61,842 nucleotides of DNA, taken from an uncultured Planctomycetaceae bacterium (GTDB taxonomy: Bacteria; Planctomycetota; Planctomycetia; Planctomycetales; Planctomycetaceae). Below, in pieces: positions 26,801-34,519 of this stretch; within the stretch, counting starts at the first letter, position 1; each line of letters begins with the position of its first letter. The notes under the pieces are model-generated. The model made no database searches. It was not told where the DNA came from and saw nothing but the letters and a program-made list of their open reading frames with translations. The position numbers and the translations under genes are program-made. The stretch lies in NCBI GenBank assembly GCA_903871805.1, contig CAIQIE010000387.1, forward strand, positions 1-61,842, given 5' to 3'.

Positions 26801-27322
26801 GTTGCTCTGGCGATGGTAGGAGGTCTTGCGGGGCTGAAAATCATGAATCAGTTTCAGTACCAGCCGCTGGACATGCTGACGATGATGGGATTTGTCATTT
26901 TGATCGGAACGGTTGCCAACAATGCGATTCTGATTGTTCATCAGGCATTGAATTACATGCGTGAAGAGGCGATGACTCCGGTAGACGCAGTGTGCGAGAC
27001 GGTGCGCACCCGTATGCGTCCGATTCTGATGAGTACCCTTTCGACGGTCCTTGGAATGCTTCCGCTGGTGGTCCCGATCCCGATTTTTGCTGATGGGGCC
27101 TGGGTTTGGAGCGTGGGCGCCGGCAGCGAGTTGTATCAGGGGTTGGGTGCCGTTGTTCTTGGCGGCATGATCGTCTCGACGGTGTTTACACTGATTCTGA
27201 TCCCGGCGGGGTTTAGTCTTGTGATGGACGGCAAAAGCTTACTTAGCCGCGTTTCGCGACGCCTTCGGGGACTTCCGATCCATGCAGTGGACGCACCAGT
27301 GCCTGTCACGGTGCAGCCTTAA
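23837..27322 (+). CDS. RND efflux permease (HAE1/AcrB-like) with an embedded EF-hand loop
   Basis: 1161 residues. N-terminal IRFSIENPVKLTVGVILAM and TM helices in the two six-helix halves are typical (for example GGALAVVILLLFLKSV, LSYLVMAALFESFLYPLVVM). In TM4 the proton-relay region reads GMVADNAITVLEN, keeping the first Asp of the AcrB pair but with Asn for the second; TM10 reads VANNAILIVHQ with Asn where AcrB has Lys, as in many non-AcrB HAE1 proteins. Unusual: residues 355-366 (DLDHDGTITTLE) form a canonical 12-residue EF-hand calcium loop at the end of the first periplasmic domain before TM2. Operon with the adaptor upstream. Substrate unknown. Confidence 0.94.
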   Translation: MDLIRFSIENPVKLTVGVILAMLFGAIAYLATPVQLTPDVTEPEITITTLWPGASAQEVEKEIVEEQEEQLKSVEGLEEFLSESSDSMGMILLKFAVGTDLADARARVAEKLNQVPNYPDDAREPVISTVNANANAIAWFILKPVPPDREDLQNLISQYPDLKTPLQNLMAEPGPVSLPKINLLTDQYPVLKTFTEGRNNPALMRKFAEDYIEAEFERIAGIANANVFGGQEQEFRVEVNPSRLAALGVTIEELRAALVAQNQNTSAGDIPEGKQRNIVRTLGQFSSPDQVAETIIATRDNSPVRVRDVANVEVAYRKPDGVVRQMGLNALAVNAQQAPNTNVKEIMGPLRSELDLDHDGTITTLELGECKRIYGPNLRIACEELNNGILATKGLYLEQVYDQTEYLDSATALVESNVYSGGALAVVILLLFLKSVRTVVIIGLSIPISVVATFIFMKLFGRSINVISLAGMAFAVGMVADNAITVLENIYRHFQMGKSAKDAAIEGTQEVWGAVLAATLTMIVVFVPVIFVQGQAGQLFRDISLAISCSVGISLIVSITVIPAATAWLLGGQKLETLDYDTSYGPSGLFGIVRFSHWLNELLARAMKGMMSARGSWVWRTILVAVFSAGSVWASILLWPATEYLPNGNRNLIIAILLPPPGYNIDQMISLGDDIERKLAPYWTGEAKPGAPRINDFFFVARGRSLFLGAKAVDELRAGELIPILAQAAGSQPGVIPIVSQSSLFDSGLSGGRTIDLEITGPDLEELVQEAQKAFGMCMAEFPMSAGNQLRPIPGLDLSSPELHVVPRPEAASELGVTTASLGYSVNALVDGAFAGDYWHEGRRIDLVICGDMNYAMHSHDLENLPIRTPTGQTVRLSAIADIRLSRGPEQVNHSERQRSITIQLKPASGIPLEVAMKTVDEKVRKVLMQTPRFQSGGYQMRLAGTADKLADTWYDLKWNLLLALLLSYLVMAALFESFLYPLVVMISVALAMVGGLAGLKIMNQFQYQPLDMLTMMGFVILIGTVANNAILIVHQALNYMREEAMTPVDAVCETVRTRMRPILMSTLSTVLGMLPLVVPIPIFADGAWVWSVGAGSELYQGLGAVVLGGMIVSTVFTLILIPAGFSLVMDGKSLLSRVSRRLRGLPIHAVDAPVPVTVQP

Positions 27323-27658
27323 GCGAAAAACAATCTGAACAGCCAGCGCGCAGGGCAGACTGGGGACCGTGTCACAGACTGTGATGATTGATTTTACCGA
27401 GATTTAGCAGATTATGCCCTGGAACGCGACATTCCCGAAGAAAAGGCAGCACGACATGAGTCCTGCCTGCTTTTGAAATCGTGGCCATGAACGCTTAGCA
27501 TACGAATGTGGCGGAGAATGATTTTCTGAGACTTTTCAAAAGTCCGCACGCGATTTGCAGGAAATCTTTGCTTTTCACCCGTCAAATTCAGAACCTCTTG
27601 TAAAAAGGCCGATATTTCGGCGTCATTTCTGTCTTTGTTGACTTCAGGAACTCGATCC
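27323..27658. other. Intergenic, no gene seen
   Basis: 336 bases. A small inverted repeat TCACA/TGTGA followed by a T-containing stretch (around 27371-27395) might terminate the efflux operon but is weak. A minus-strand frame overlapping the next start (27412-27669) has no support. Confidence 0.35.
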
Positions 27659-28732
27659 ATGCTGAACATTCCCGCAACCGGTGCACTGGACTTTCTTTCC
27701 CTTGGCGCACTGGTTCACCGACTGGACCCTGGCATTATTCCGTTTCGCAAAGCCAACCAGCTGGCGATTCACGTGAGTGGCGGAGAATTCAACTGTGCGG
27801 CGAACCTGTCAGACTGCTTTCAGCAGCAAACGGGGGTCGTTACAGCTATGGTGGATTACCCGATCGGTGACCTGATTCACGAACGTGTTCGGGCGATGGG
27901 TGTGAAGCCTTACTACAAGCGATTTGCGCATGACGGTGTGCGGGGGCCCAACATGGCGACCGTTTACAGCGACCAGGGCCATGGTGTTCGCGGGCCTGTC
28001 GTATTTTACAATCGCAGCAATGAAGCCGCGGGCCTGCTTAAGGCTGGGGATTTCAACTGGAAAGAGATTTTTGCAGGCGGTGTCCGCTGGTTCCATAGCG
28101 GAGGGATATTTGCGGCACTGTCACCGACCACACCTGAAGTCATTATTGAAGGCATGAAGGCCGCCAAGGCCGCCGGAGCGGTCACATCTTTTGACCTGAA
28201 CTACCGGGCGAAACTCTGGCAGATCAGCGGTGGATTGGACAAGGCCCAGGACACACTGAATCGTATTGTCGAACATGTGGACGTGCTTGTTGGCAACGAA
28301 GAAGACCTGCAGAAGGGACTGGGGCTTAAGGGACAGGACGTTGAAAACCACTCCAAACTGGACCCGGCAGCGTTCTTCGGAATGATGGAAGAAGTTGCCG
28401 GTAAACTTCCCAATGTAAAAGCGGTGGCGACGACACTGCGAGAGGTCCATTCCACCAACCGTCACTCATGGAGTGCCGTTTTGTGGATGGAAGGCAAGAC
28501 GTATCAGGCAAAGACAATCGAGCTGGATGTCATTGACCGCATTGGTGGAGGGGACGGCTTCGCCTCAGGTCTGTTCTACGGCCTTTTGACGGGCAAGGAT
28601 CCACAGACAGCGCTGAATCTTGGCTGGGCTCACGGCGCATTGCTGACCACGTATCCGGGAGACACCACGATGGCCACAATTAAAGACGTCGAAGCAGTGG
28701 CCTCGGGTGGTTCAGCCCGAGTGCAGCGATAA
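27659..28732 (+). CDS. PfkB-family sugar kinase, KDG-kinase-like
   Basis: 357 residues, ATG at 27659 with AGGA about 9 bases upstream. Ribokinase fold: substrate-side GGEFNCAANLSDCF near residue 40, and the ATP/anion-hole signature DRIGGGDGFASGL near 290-303 with the catalytic Asp in GGGD. KTYQAKTIELDVIDRIGG is the usual lead-in. The family phosphorylates sugars or sugar acids; the layout and length resemble 2-keto-3-deoxygluconate kinases. Its neighbour 400 bases downstream, gnd, also works on sugar acids, which fits but does not prove that substrate. Confidence 0.85.
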   Translation: MLNIPATGALDFLSLGALVHRLDPGIIPFRKANQLAIHVSGGEFNCAANLSDCFQQQTGVVTAMVDYPIGDLIHERVRAMGVKPYYKRFAHDGVRGPNMATVYSDQGHGVRGPVVFYNRSNEAAGLLKAGDFNWKEIFAGGVRWFHSGGIFAALSPTTPEVIIEGMKAAKAAGAVTSFDLNYRAKLWQISGGLDKAQDTLNRIVEHVDVLVGNEEDLQKGLGLKGQDVENHSKLDPAAFFGMMEEVAGKLPNVKAVATTLREVHSTNRHSWSAVLWMEGKTYQAKTIELDVIDRIGGGDGFASGLFYGLLTGKDPQTALNLGWAHGALLTTYPGDTTMATIKDVEAVASGGSARVQR

Positions 28733-29130
28733 CAGGGGTGAAGTGCAGCGAGTCTGCCGGCGACGATCTGTCAGCCGGCGGACCACCTGCTTCGCCTTGT
28801 AAATCAAAAGTTGGAAATCCGCATGTGCCGACAGTTCAGACTCTGCATTATGCAGACCTCGACTCTCGCTGTATGCAGTATCAAAAACGCCTGCAGATAT
28901 TGTGACGGACCCAGCAGACAACAACTCAGCCTGATGCGGCCAGTGCTAAATGCTGACAGCAGATCAGGCGGGTTCAACATCGAATATTGACCTGCACGCT
29001 CACAGTCCAGGGGGTATTGATCGGGAAGAGCGGACACCGACCGATACCTGTAAGAATCTCGAAACTTGTTTCTCCGGATCCACGGGCAGCGACCTGTCTG
29101 CCACATCATTTTTCAGGAAGCAGTTCAATC
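28733..29130. other. Intergenic, no gene seen
   Basis: 398 bases. Near the start, two GCCGGC-containing copies (about 28757-28782) could form a hairpin after the kinase gene, without a T-run. Otherwise nothing. Confidence 0.35.
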
Positions 29131-30600
29131 ATGTCAAAGCACGATATTGGCCTGATCGGCCTCGCAGTCATGGGCCAGAATCTGGTCATGAACATGGCCA
29201 ACAAGGGATTTTCTGTTGGTGTTTACAATCGCACCACAGAAACCACGCATGAGTTTATCAATGGACTTGGAAGTCGGCCGGCGGGAGTTGTTGAGGCGGG
29301 GACACCTGATCGGATCTGCGGCTACGACACGCTGGAAGAATTTGTCAGCAGCCTTGCGTCACCACGTCGCGTGATGATTATGGTCAAGGCGGGGGCTCCT
29401 GTGGATGCCGTCATTGATCAACTGAAGCCGCTCCTGGCACAGGGCGACATTATTATTGACGGCGGAAACGCTGACTATGTGGACACCAATCGTCGCCACA
29501 AACAACTGGCGCAGGAAGGGTTCCGCTTCATCGGCACAGGAGTGTCTGGTGGAGAAGAAGGAGCGTTGAAAGGCCCCAGTATCATGCCCGGTGGACATCC
29601 GGAAGCGTGGCCATACGTCAAAGACGTTTTTCAGAAAATCAGCGCTAAGGTGGGCCCGAACAACGATATTCCGTGCTGCGAATGGGTCGGAGAAGCCGGA
29701 GCAGGGCACTATGTCAAGATGGTACATAACGGGATTGAATATGGTGATATGCAGCTGATCTGCGAAGCCTATTACATTCTGAAATATGGTGTCGGGCTCA
29801 CGAATGCCGAACTGTATCAGGTCTTCCGGGAATGGAACGAAGGTGAACTGGAAAGCTATCTGATTGAGATCACGCGTGACATATTCACCGTGAAGGACAA
29901 AGAAACGGGTGCTGATCTGGTCGACCTGATTCTTGACACTGCTGGCCAGAAGGGTACTGGCAAGTGGATGAGCCAGCATGCCCTGGATCTTGGCGTTCCC
30001 ACCACGCTGATCACAGAAGCGGTGTTTGCTCGCTGCCTCTCTGCTCAGAAGGACGCTCGAGTGCGTGCGGAAGCTGTACTGTCCGGGCCGGACACCCAGT
30101 TCACGGGTGACCGAAAGCAGTTTATTGATGACGTACGTCAGGCACTGTATGCATCAAAACTGTGCAGCTACGCTCAGGGCTATGTCCAGTTGGATGCGGC
30201 GGCAAAAGAATTTGGCTGGAAGCTGCAAAACGGTCCGATCGCGTTGCTGTGGCGTGGCGGCTGTATTATTCGTTCGCGATTCCTCGAAGATATCAAAAAC
30301 GCCTTCGACAAGAATCCTGGGCTCGAAAATCTGCTCCTTGACGACTTCTTCAAAACGGCAATCGAAAAAGCTCAGCCGGCATGGCGCCGAGTGGTCTCAA
30401 CCGCCATTCAGCTCGGTTTGCCGGTCCCCGGCTTTTCCGCCGCACTGACCTACTTTGACGGATACCGTCGAGGACGGTTGCCTGCGAACCTGCTGCAGGC
30501 ACAGCGAGACTATTTCGGTGCACATACCTATGAACGCACGGATAAGCCACGCGGGGAAAAATTCCACACCGACTGGATCCGGGAACGCAGACTGTCCTGA
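29131..30600 (+). CDS. gnd: 6-phosphogluconate dehydrogenase (decarboxylating)
   Basis: 489 residues, the normal length of the homodimeric NADP enzyme, from the ATG at 29131 (AGGAAG about 11 bases upstream; a longer in-frame reading is unrelated). Rossmann motif GLIGLAVMGQNLVMNMANKG at the N-terminus, IIDGGNADYVDT, GVSGGEEGALKGPSIMPGG, and the catalytic HNGIEYGDMQLICE and GTGKWMSQHALDLG segments are all present. It converts 6-phosphogluconate to ribulose 5-phosphate, CO2 and NADPH in the pentose phosphate pathway. Confidence 0.97.
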   Translation: MSKHDIGLIGLAVMGQNLVMNMANKGFSVGVYNRTTETTHEFINGLGSRPAGVVEAGTPDRICGYDTLEEFVSSLASPRRVMIMVKAGAPVDAVIDQLKPLLAQGDIIIDGGNADYVDTNRRHKQLAQEGFRFIGTGVSGGEEGALKGPSIMPGGHPEAWPYVKDVFQKISAKVGPNNDIPCCEWVGEAGAGHYVKMVHNGIEYGDMQLICEAYYILKYGVGLTNAELYQVFREWNEGELESYLIEITRDIFTVKDKETGADLVDLILDTAGQKGTGKWMSQHALDLGVPTTLITEAVFARCLSAQKDARVRAEAVLSGPDTQFTGDRKQFIDDVRQALYASKLCSYAQGYVQLDAAAKEFGWKLQNGPIALLWRGGCIIRSRFLEDIKNAFDKNPGLENLLLDDFFKTAIEKAQPAWRRVVSTAIQLGLPVPGFSAALTYFDGYRRGRLPANLLQAQRDYFGAHTYERTDKPRGEKFHTDWIRERRLS

Positions 30601-30631
30601 AATGGGCACCTGCAACATCGGCATTCTCTCC

Positions 30632-30657
30632 ATCATTCCCGCGCAGGCGGGAATGAT
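30632..30657. repeat. REP-like palindrome, copy 1
   Basis: Perfect 11-base arms ATCATTCCCGC and GCGGGAATGAT around GCAG, 32 bases after the gnd stop. The same core TTCCCGC-GCAG-GCGGGAA recurs at 30823. It could also act as a transcript-end hairpin for gnd. Confidence 0.85.
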
Positions 30658-30822
30658 TGGGGGGCTCTCTAAGCCAACGTGGGACCAACGCACCTGGCGA
30701 GGCAACGGCTTAGGATAGGGCCCACCCTGGGACACCGCATAGAAAACATGCGATGAAAATCTCCAGTCCGCCCTCCCGCTCAGGCCCCTGAACCGTCAGA
30801 GCCCTGCACGCGTACTCTGTCA

Positions 30823-30840
30823 TTCCCGCGCAGGCGGGAA
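30823..30840. repeat. REP-like palindrome, copy 2
   Basis: TTCCCGC (30823-30829), loop GCAG, GCGGGAA (30834-30840); same core and loop as the copy at 30632, in the same intergenic region. The preceding CA and following CCCA are also shared with common REP-type repeats. Confidence 0.8.
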
Positions 30841-31045
30841 CCCAGTTTGCGGAACTGAGATTGCGGCTTTGTGGCATTGACGACGAGGCGTTCAGAAACT
30901 CACTGAGGGGGGGCTCAAAGGCCAACGGTGCACGGCCGCACGGAGTTACCCGGCGGAGCAGGGCACCACCCGCCTCGATTTAGCATGAGATCGCGTGAAA
31001 AGTGATGCTGGCCAATGCCGTCAGCATTCCTGTGGCTATGGACTG

Positions 31046-31069
31046 AAATTGTAGCCGATGCTACAATTT
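31046..31069. promoter_or_regulatory. Palindromic operator candidate of the metal ABC operon
   Basis: Perfect 10-base inverted repeat: AAATTGTAGC (31046-31055), spacer CGAT, GCTACAATTT (31060-31069). It ends 74 bases before the GTG of the metal-binding lipoprotein gene, a normal place for a repressor site over a promoter. The arm does not match the Fur, Zur or MntR boxes I know. No regulator gene is next to it, so which protein binds is unknown. Confidence 0.6.
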
Positions 31070-31143
31070 GAGCATCCAGCATTCCCGACGCCCACTCCGA
31101 AGAATGACGGACCCAGCCCGTTTCGATTCAGGAGCAACATCGC

Positions 31144-32202
31144 GTGATTTCAACCACGAAGCCACTTTTGTTACCGGAAAATTCACACAAAAAGCGGACT
31201 TCTGTGGGCCTCAGTCGCAGAGGATTTTCCGGCAGCGTGTTGGCACTTGTTGCAGGTTTGTGTGGATGTAAGGATGCGTCCCCGGAGCCATCAAAGACCG
31301 TGCCGGGTCAGCCACTAAAGGTGGTTGCCACGGTCGGGATGATTGCTGACCTGGTACGGCAGGTTGGAGGTGAGCGGGTTGACGTAACTCAGTTGATGGG
31401 GAGTGGCGTAGACCCTCATTTGTACAAAGCCACAAGAGACGATATGCGTCTGCTGATGACAGCAGACATGATTGTTTCAGTGGGTCTGCTTCTGGAAGGT
31501 CGTCTGCAGGATGTTCTCGAAAAGCTGAAGAAGACTCACAGGGTGGTCGTCGCTGCCAATCGGATTCCAGCCGAGAAACTGATGGTCTCTGAGCAGGCGG
31601 GCGGTCATCCGGATCCTCATGTCTGGATGGATGTAGAGACCTGGTCCGGGTGTCTTCCCGCAGTCACGGAGGCATTAAGCGAAGAGCGACCGGAGCATGC
31701 TGAAGAGTTTCGCCATCGATCGGCACAATTGCTGCAGGATTTGAACTCGCTGCATCGGTATGGTTTGCAGTGCATTGCAACGATCCCGACGCAGCGACGA
31801 GTTCTCATTACATCGCATGATGCCTTTCGTTACTTTGGAAGAGCCTATGGTCTGGAGGTGATGGGAGTCCAGGGGATTTCCACGGAGTCAGAGGCGGGAC
31901 TGGTCCAGGTGAATTCTCTGGTGGACTTGCTGGTGGAGCGTAAGATTTCTTCCGTTTTCATTGAGAGCAGCGTTCCACAGAAGAATATTACGGCCCTGAT
32001 TGAAGGTGCAGCGTCGCGGGGTCATCAGGTAACGGTTGGAGGCGAGTTGTATTCCGATGCGATGGGAGCGGAGGGAACCTGGGAGGGCACCTATCCCGGA
32101 ATGCTTGACCATAATATGACCACAATTACTCGAAGTCTTGGTGGCACCGCCCCCGAGCATGGCTGGGCAGGTCAGCGAACTCAGTCCAGGGCAACACCAT
32201 GA
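31144..32202 (+). CDS. Metal ABC transporter solute-binding lipoprotein (TroA/ZnuA-like)
   Basis: 352 residues from a GTG at 31144 with AGGAG 10 bases upstream. Residues 25-42 contain SRRGF and a lipobox-like LCGC (C42), so it is exported, perhaps through Tat, and lipid-anchored. The cluster A-I metal ligands can be placed as H92 (DPHLY), H159 (DPHVW), H225 (SHDAF) and D305 (LYSDAMG). The His-rich loop of many zinc-specific ZnuA proteins is absent, so Mn, Fe or Zn remain possible. The stop overlaps the ATPase start (ATGA), so translation is coupled. Confidence 0.92.
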   Translation: MISTTKPLLLPENSHKKRTSVGLSRRGFSGSVLALVAGLCGCKDASPEPSKTVPGQPLKVVATVGMIADLVRQVGGERVDVTQLMGSGVDPHLYKATRDDMRLLMTADMIVSVGLLLEGRLQDVLEKLKKTHRVVVAANRIPAEKLMVSEQAGGHPDPHVWMDVETWSGCLPAVTEALSEERPEHAEEFRHRSAQLLQDLNSLHRYGLQCIATIPTQRRVLITSHDAFRYFGRAYGLEVMGVQGISTESEAGLVQVNSLVDLLVERKISSVFIESSVPQKNITALIEGAASRGHQVTVGGELYSDAMGAEGTWEGTYPGMLDHNMTTITRSLGGTAPEHGWAGQRTQSRATP

Positions 32203-32972
32203 CCGATACAACAAATCCGCTGTCTGTTCAGGACCTGACCGTCGCATGGCACCGCAAGCCTGTCATCTGGGACGTCCAGTTTGATGTGGCCCCCGGACAA
32301 CTTGTGGGGATTATCGGCCCGAACGGTGCCGGTAAAAGTACACTTCTCAAAGCCATCATGGACCTCGTACCGAAGACCTCCGGTCGAATTGAAGTTTTTG
32401 GGGCACCGTGGAAGAAGAATCGCCATCGAGTTGGTTATGTTCCTCAGCGGGAAAGTGTGGATTGGGATTTTCCTGTGAGTGTGCTGGATGTTGTGACGAT
32501 GGGGCTTTATGGTCGCATTGGCTGGTTTCGGCCTGTGCGGAAGAAGCACCGAGAGGCCGCCCAGCGAGCTCTTGAGCGGGTCGGCATAGGTGCCTTGGCA
32601 CATCGCCAGATCAGTCAGTTGTCGGGCGGGCAGCAGCAGCGAACATTTCTGGCCCGGGCACTTGTGCAGGAGGCCGATCTTTATCTGATGGATGAGCCAT
32701 TTGCGGCGGTGGACGCGGCCACAGAGCAGGCGATCGTGGAAATTCTTCGGGAGATGCGAACAGCCGGCAAGACGGCGCTGGTCATCCACCATGATCTTCA
32801 CACGGTCGCCGATTACTTCGACTCAGTAGTGCTGCTGAACATGCGGGTGGTTGCACAGGGACCGACTGGTATAGTGTTTACGAAGGAAAATCTTGAGCGG
32901 ACTTATGGTGGTCGTTTGACACTTCTGGAAGAGGCAACAGAAGCCATGCGTCGTCGGGAGCGAAGTCTGTGA
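32199..32972 (+). CDS. Metal ABC transporter ATP-binding protein
   Basis: 257 residues. Walker A GPNGAGKST at 40-48, Q-loop VPQRESVDWDFPVSV, signature LSGGQQQR near 145, Walker B LYLMDEPFAAVD and switch histidine in VIHHDLHTV. The DWDFPVSVLDVV sequence is characteristic of Mn/Zn/Fe (MntB/ZnuC/TroB) ATPases. It starts in a 4-base ATGA overlap with the binding-protein gene and ends in a GTGA overlap with the first permease, so all four genes are one operon. Confidence 0.95.
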   Translation: MTDTTNPLSVQDLTVAWHRKPVIWDVQFDVAPGQLVGIIGPNGAGKSTLLKAIMDLVPKTSGRIEVFGAPWKKNRHRVGYVPQRESVDWDFPVSVLDVVTMGLYGRIGWFRPVRKKHREAAQRALERVGIGALAHRQISQLSGGQQQRTFLARALVQEADLYLMDEPFAAVDAATEQAIVEILREMRTAGKTALVIHHDLHTVADYFDSVVLLNMRVVAQGPTGIVFTKENLERTYGGRLTLLEEATEAMRRRERSL

Positions 32973-34519
32973 AATCAGGATGGAGTTCTCTCTGGCCGCG
33001 GAAAAGCCGTAAAAAGGCTTTGCTGGTTCTGCCACTTCTGCCCGAACTTTTTGTCGGATCAGTAGTTGAGGCTGCCGGACCCGGGTCAGTGGGGCATCTG
33101 GACATGCTGGCGCGCAGCCTGCGAGTGCTTTTTCTTCAGGACTACAACACTCGGGTGGTCATACTGGGAACGATGCTGCTGGGCATGGCCGCTGGTGTCG
33201 TAGGCTGTTTCACGCTGTTACGACGCAGAGCGCTGATCGGCGACGCCCTGAGCCATGCGACACTTCCCGGCGTGGGACTGGCATTTCTGCTGGCCCCGTC
33301 AATGGGACTGGAACCGAAATCTCTTCCAGTCCTTTTGTGTGGTGCTGCCATCAGCGGTGCGGCGGGAGTGGCCGCCATTCTTTTTATTCGCAATCTTCCT
33401 CGCATGAAGGAAGACGCTGCACTGGGAATCGTTTTAAGTGTGTTCTTTGGTGCCGGGGTCGCTTTGCTGAGCATCGTGCAGCAGTTACCGACAGGACATT
33501 CCGCCGGGCTGGAGTCATTCATTTACGGAAAAACGGCCTCCATGACATCGAGTGATGCGTGGCTGATTGGCATCGCAGGTATCCTTTCAGCCGGTATTCC
33601 CCTGCTTCTGTTTCGCCAGTTTCAGCTGCTGTGTTTTGATGAAGGGTTTGCAGCATCGCGAGGATATCCGGTTGTCGCTCTGGATTTTCTGCTGATGACT
33701 ACTGTGGTACTGGTCACCATCATCGGACTACAGGCGGTCGGCCTGATCCTGATGGTCGCACTTCTGGTCATACCAGCGGCGGCGGCACGCTTCTGGACAA
33801 ATCGACTCGATCAGATGGTCGTGATCGCCGCAATGAAGGGCAGCATTGCAGGTCTCACAGGGTCTGCAATCAGTGCCATCTTTCCTGATGTCCCTTCCGG
33901 AGCTGTGATCGTTCTGGTGTGCAGCGTGCTATTTTTTGTAGCCATGATCCTTGGGCAGGAAAGCGGCGTTCTGATTCGAGTTTTCCGGCGTCGCACACTC
34001 CGACTTGCGATGGATCGAGAACATCTCCTGCGCGGCATTTTTGAGCTCTGCGAAGAACATTCGACCACCTCATCCCCGACAGATCGAAAGCTGGCAGTCA
34101 CCGTTGTATCACTTCTGAAGTTACGTACGTGGACCCAGGGTCAGCTTACCCGTCAGATTCGGAAATCCATTACTGAAGGACTGGTATGGCGCAAGGCAGA
34201 CGGAGCAATTGAACTGACAGGGAAGGGCAGGGCGGAAGCTGAAAGACTGGTCCATCATCATCGACTCTGGGAGCTGTACCTGATCACTCACGCCGACGTC
34301 GCGGCAAGTCGGGTGGATCAGGAAGCAGATGCCGTGGAACACGTGCTGGAACCGGAACTGATTGCACAACTGGAGGAATTGCTTAAGAAAGAGCGCTTTG
34401 GGCGGGAGATACCAGCCAGTCCGCATCCCCTGGAATCGCAGCCACGAGGCTCTGCCACGGAGACGCCGGAAAACACTCCGGCGGGCCAGCCAGCGAACGA
34501 ATCAGGAGTTCCTCAATGA
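32969..34519 (+). CDS. Metal ABC permease fused to a DtxR/MntR-like domain (first)
   Basis: 516 residues starting at a GTG that overlaps the ATPase stop. Residues about 60-340 are an ABC-3 (ZnuB/MntC) permease with the conserved RRRALIGDALSHATLPG loop near 90 and eight or so helices. From about 350 the protein becomes soluble: REHLLRGIFELCEEH plus a winged-helix-like segment ending IELTGKGRAEAERL, then HHHRLWELYL and VDQEADAVEHVLEPEL (about 428-465), the pattern of the DtxR/MntR dimerisation and metal-binding domain. Against MntR, H77, E102 and H103 have equivalents; E99 is Asp, and D8 and E11 are not kept. The tail is Pro-rich. The domain should face the cytoplasm. Confidence 0.9.
   Translation: MKSGWSSLWPRKSRKKALLVLPLLPELFVGSVVEAAGPGSVGHLDMLARSLRVLFLQDYNTRVVILGTMLLGMAAGVVGCFTLLRRRALIGDALSHATLPGVGLAFLLAPSMGLEPKSLPVLLCGAAISGAAGVAAILFIRNLPRMKEDAALGIVLSVFFGAGVALLSIVQQLPTGHSAGLESFIYGKTASMTSSDAWLIGIAGILSAGIPLLLFRQFQLLCFDEGFAASRGYPVVALDFLLMTTVVLVTIIGLQAVGLILMVALLVIPAAAARFWTNRLDQMVVIAAMKGSIAGLTGSAISAIFPDVPSGAVIVLVCSVLFFVAMILGQESGVLIRVFRRRTLRLAMDREHLLRGIFELCEEHSTTSSPTDRKLAVTVVSLLKLRTWTQGQLTRQIRKSITEGLVWRKADGAIELTGKGRAEAERLVHHHRLWELYLITHADVAASRVDQEADAVEHVLEPELIAQLEELLKKERFGREIPASPHPLESQPRGSATETPENTPAGQPANESGVPQ

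Larger units (their letters stand above)
30601..31143. other. Intergenic with two REP-like palindromes and an operator-like repeat
   Basis: 543 bases without a gene. It holds palindromes at 30632-30657 and 30823-30840 and, near the next gene, the inverted repeat at 31046-31069. Each REP-like palindrome is followed at some distance by a similar stretch (GGGGGGCTC and then AAGCCAACG or AGGCCAACG), suggesting a dispersed element rather than bare hairpins. Confidence 0.6.

Noticed and set aside
27412..27669. 85-codon minus-strand frame opposite the sugar-kinase start
   Set aside because: Overlaps the start of a supported gene, no motif and no clear ribosome binding site.
31068..31271. 67-codon plus-strand frame upstream of the metal-binding lipoprotein
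   Set aside because: Overlaps the supported GTG start in another frame and begins inside the palindromic operator candidate.
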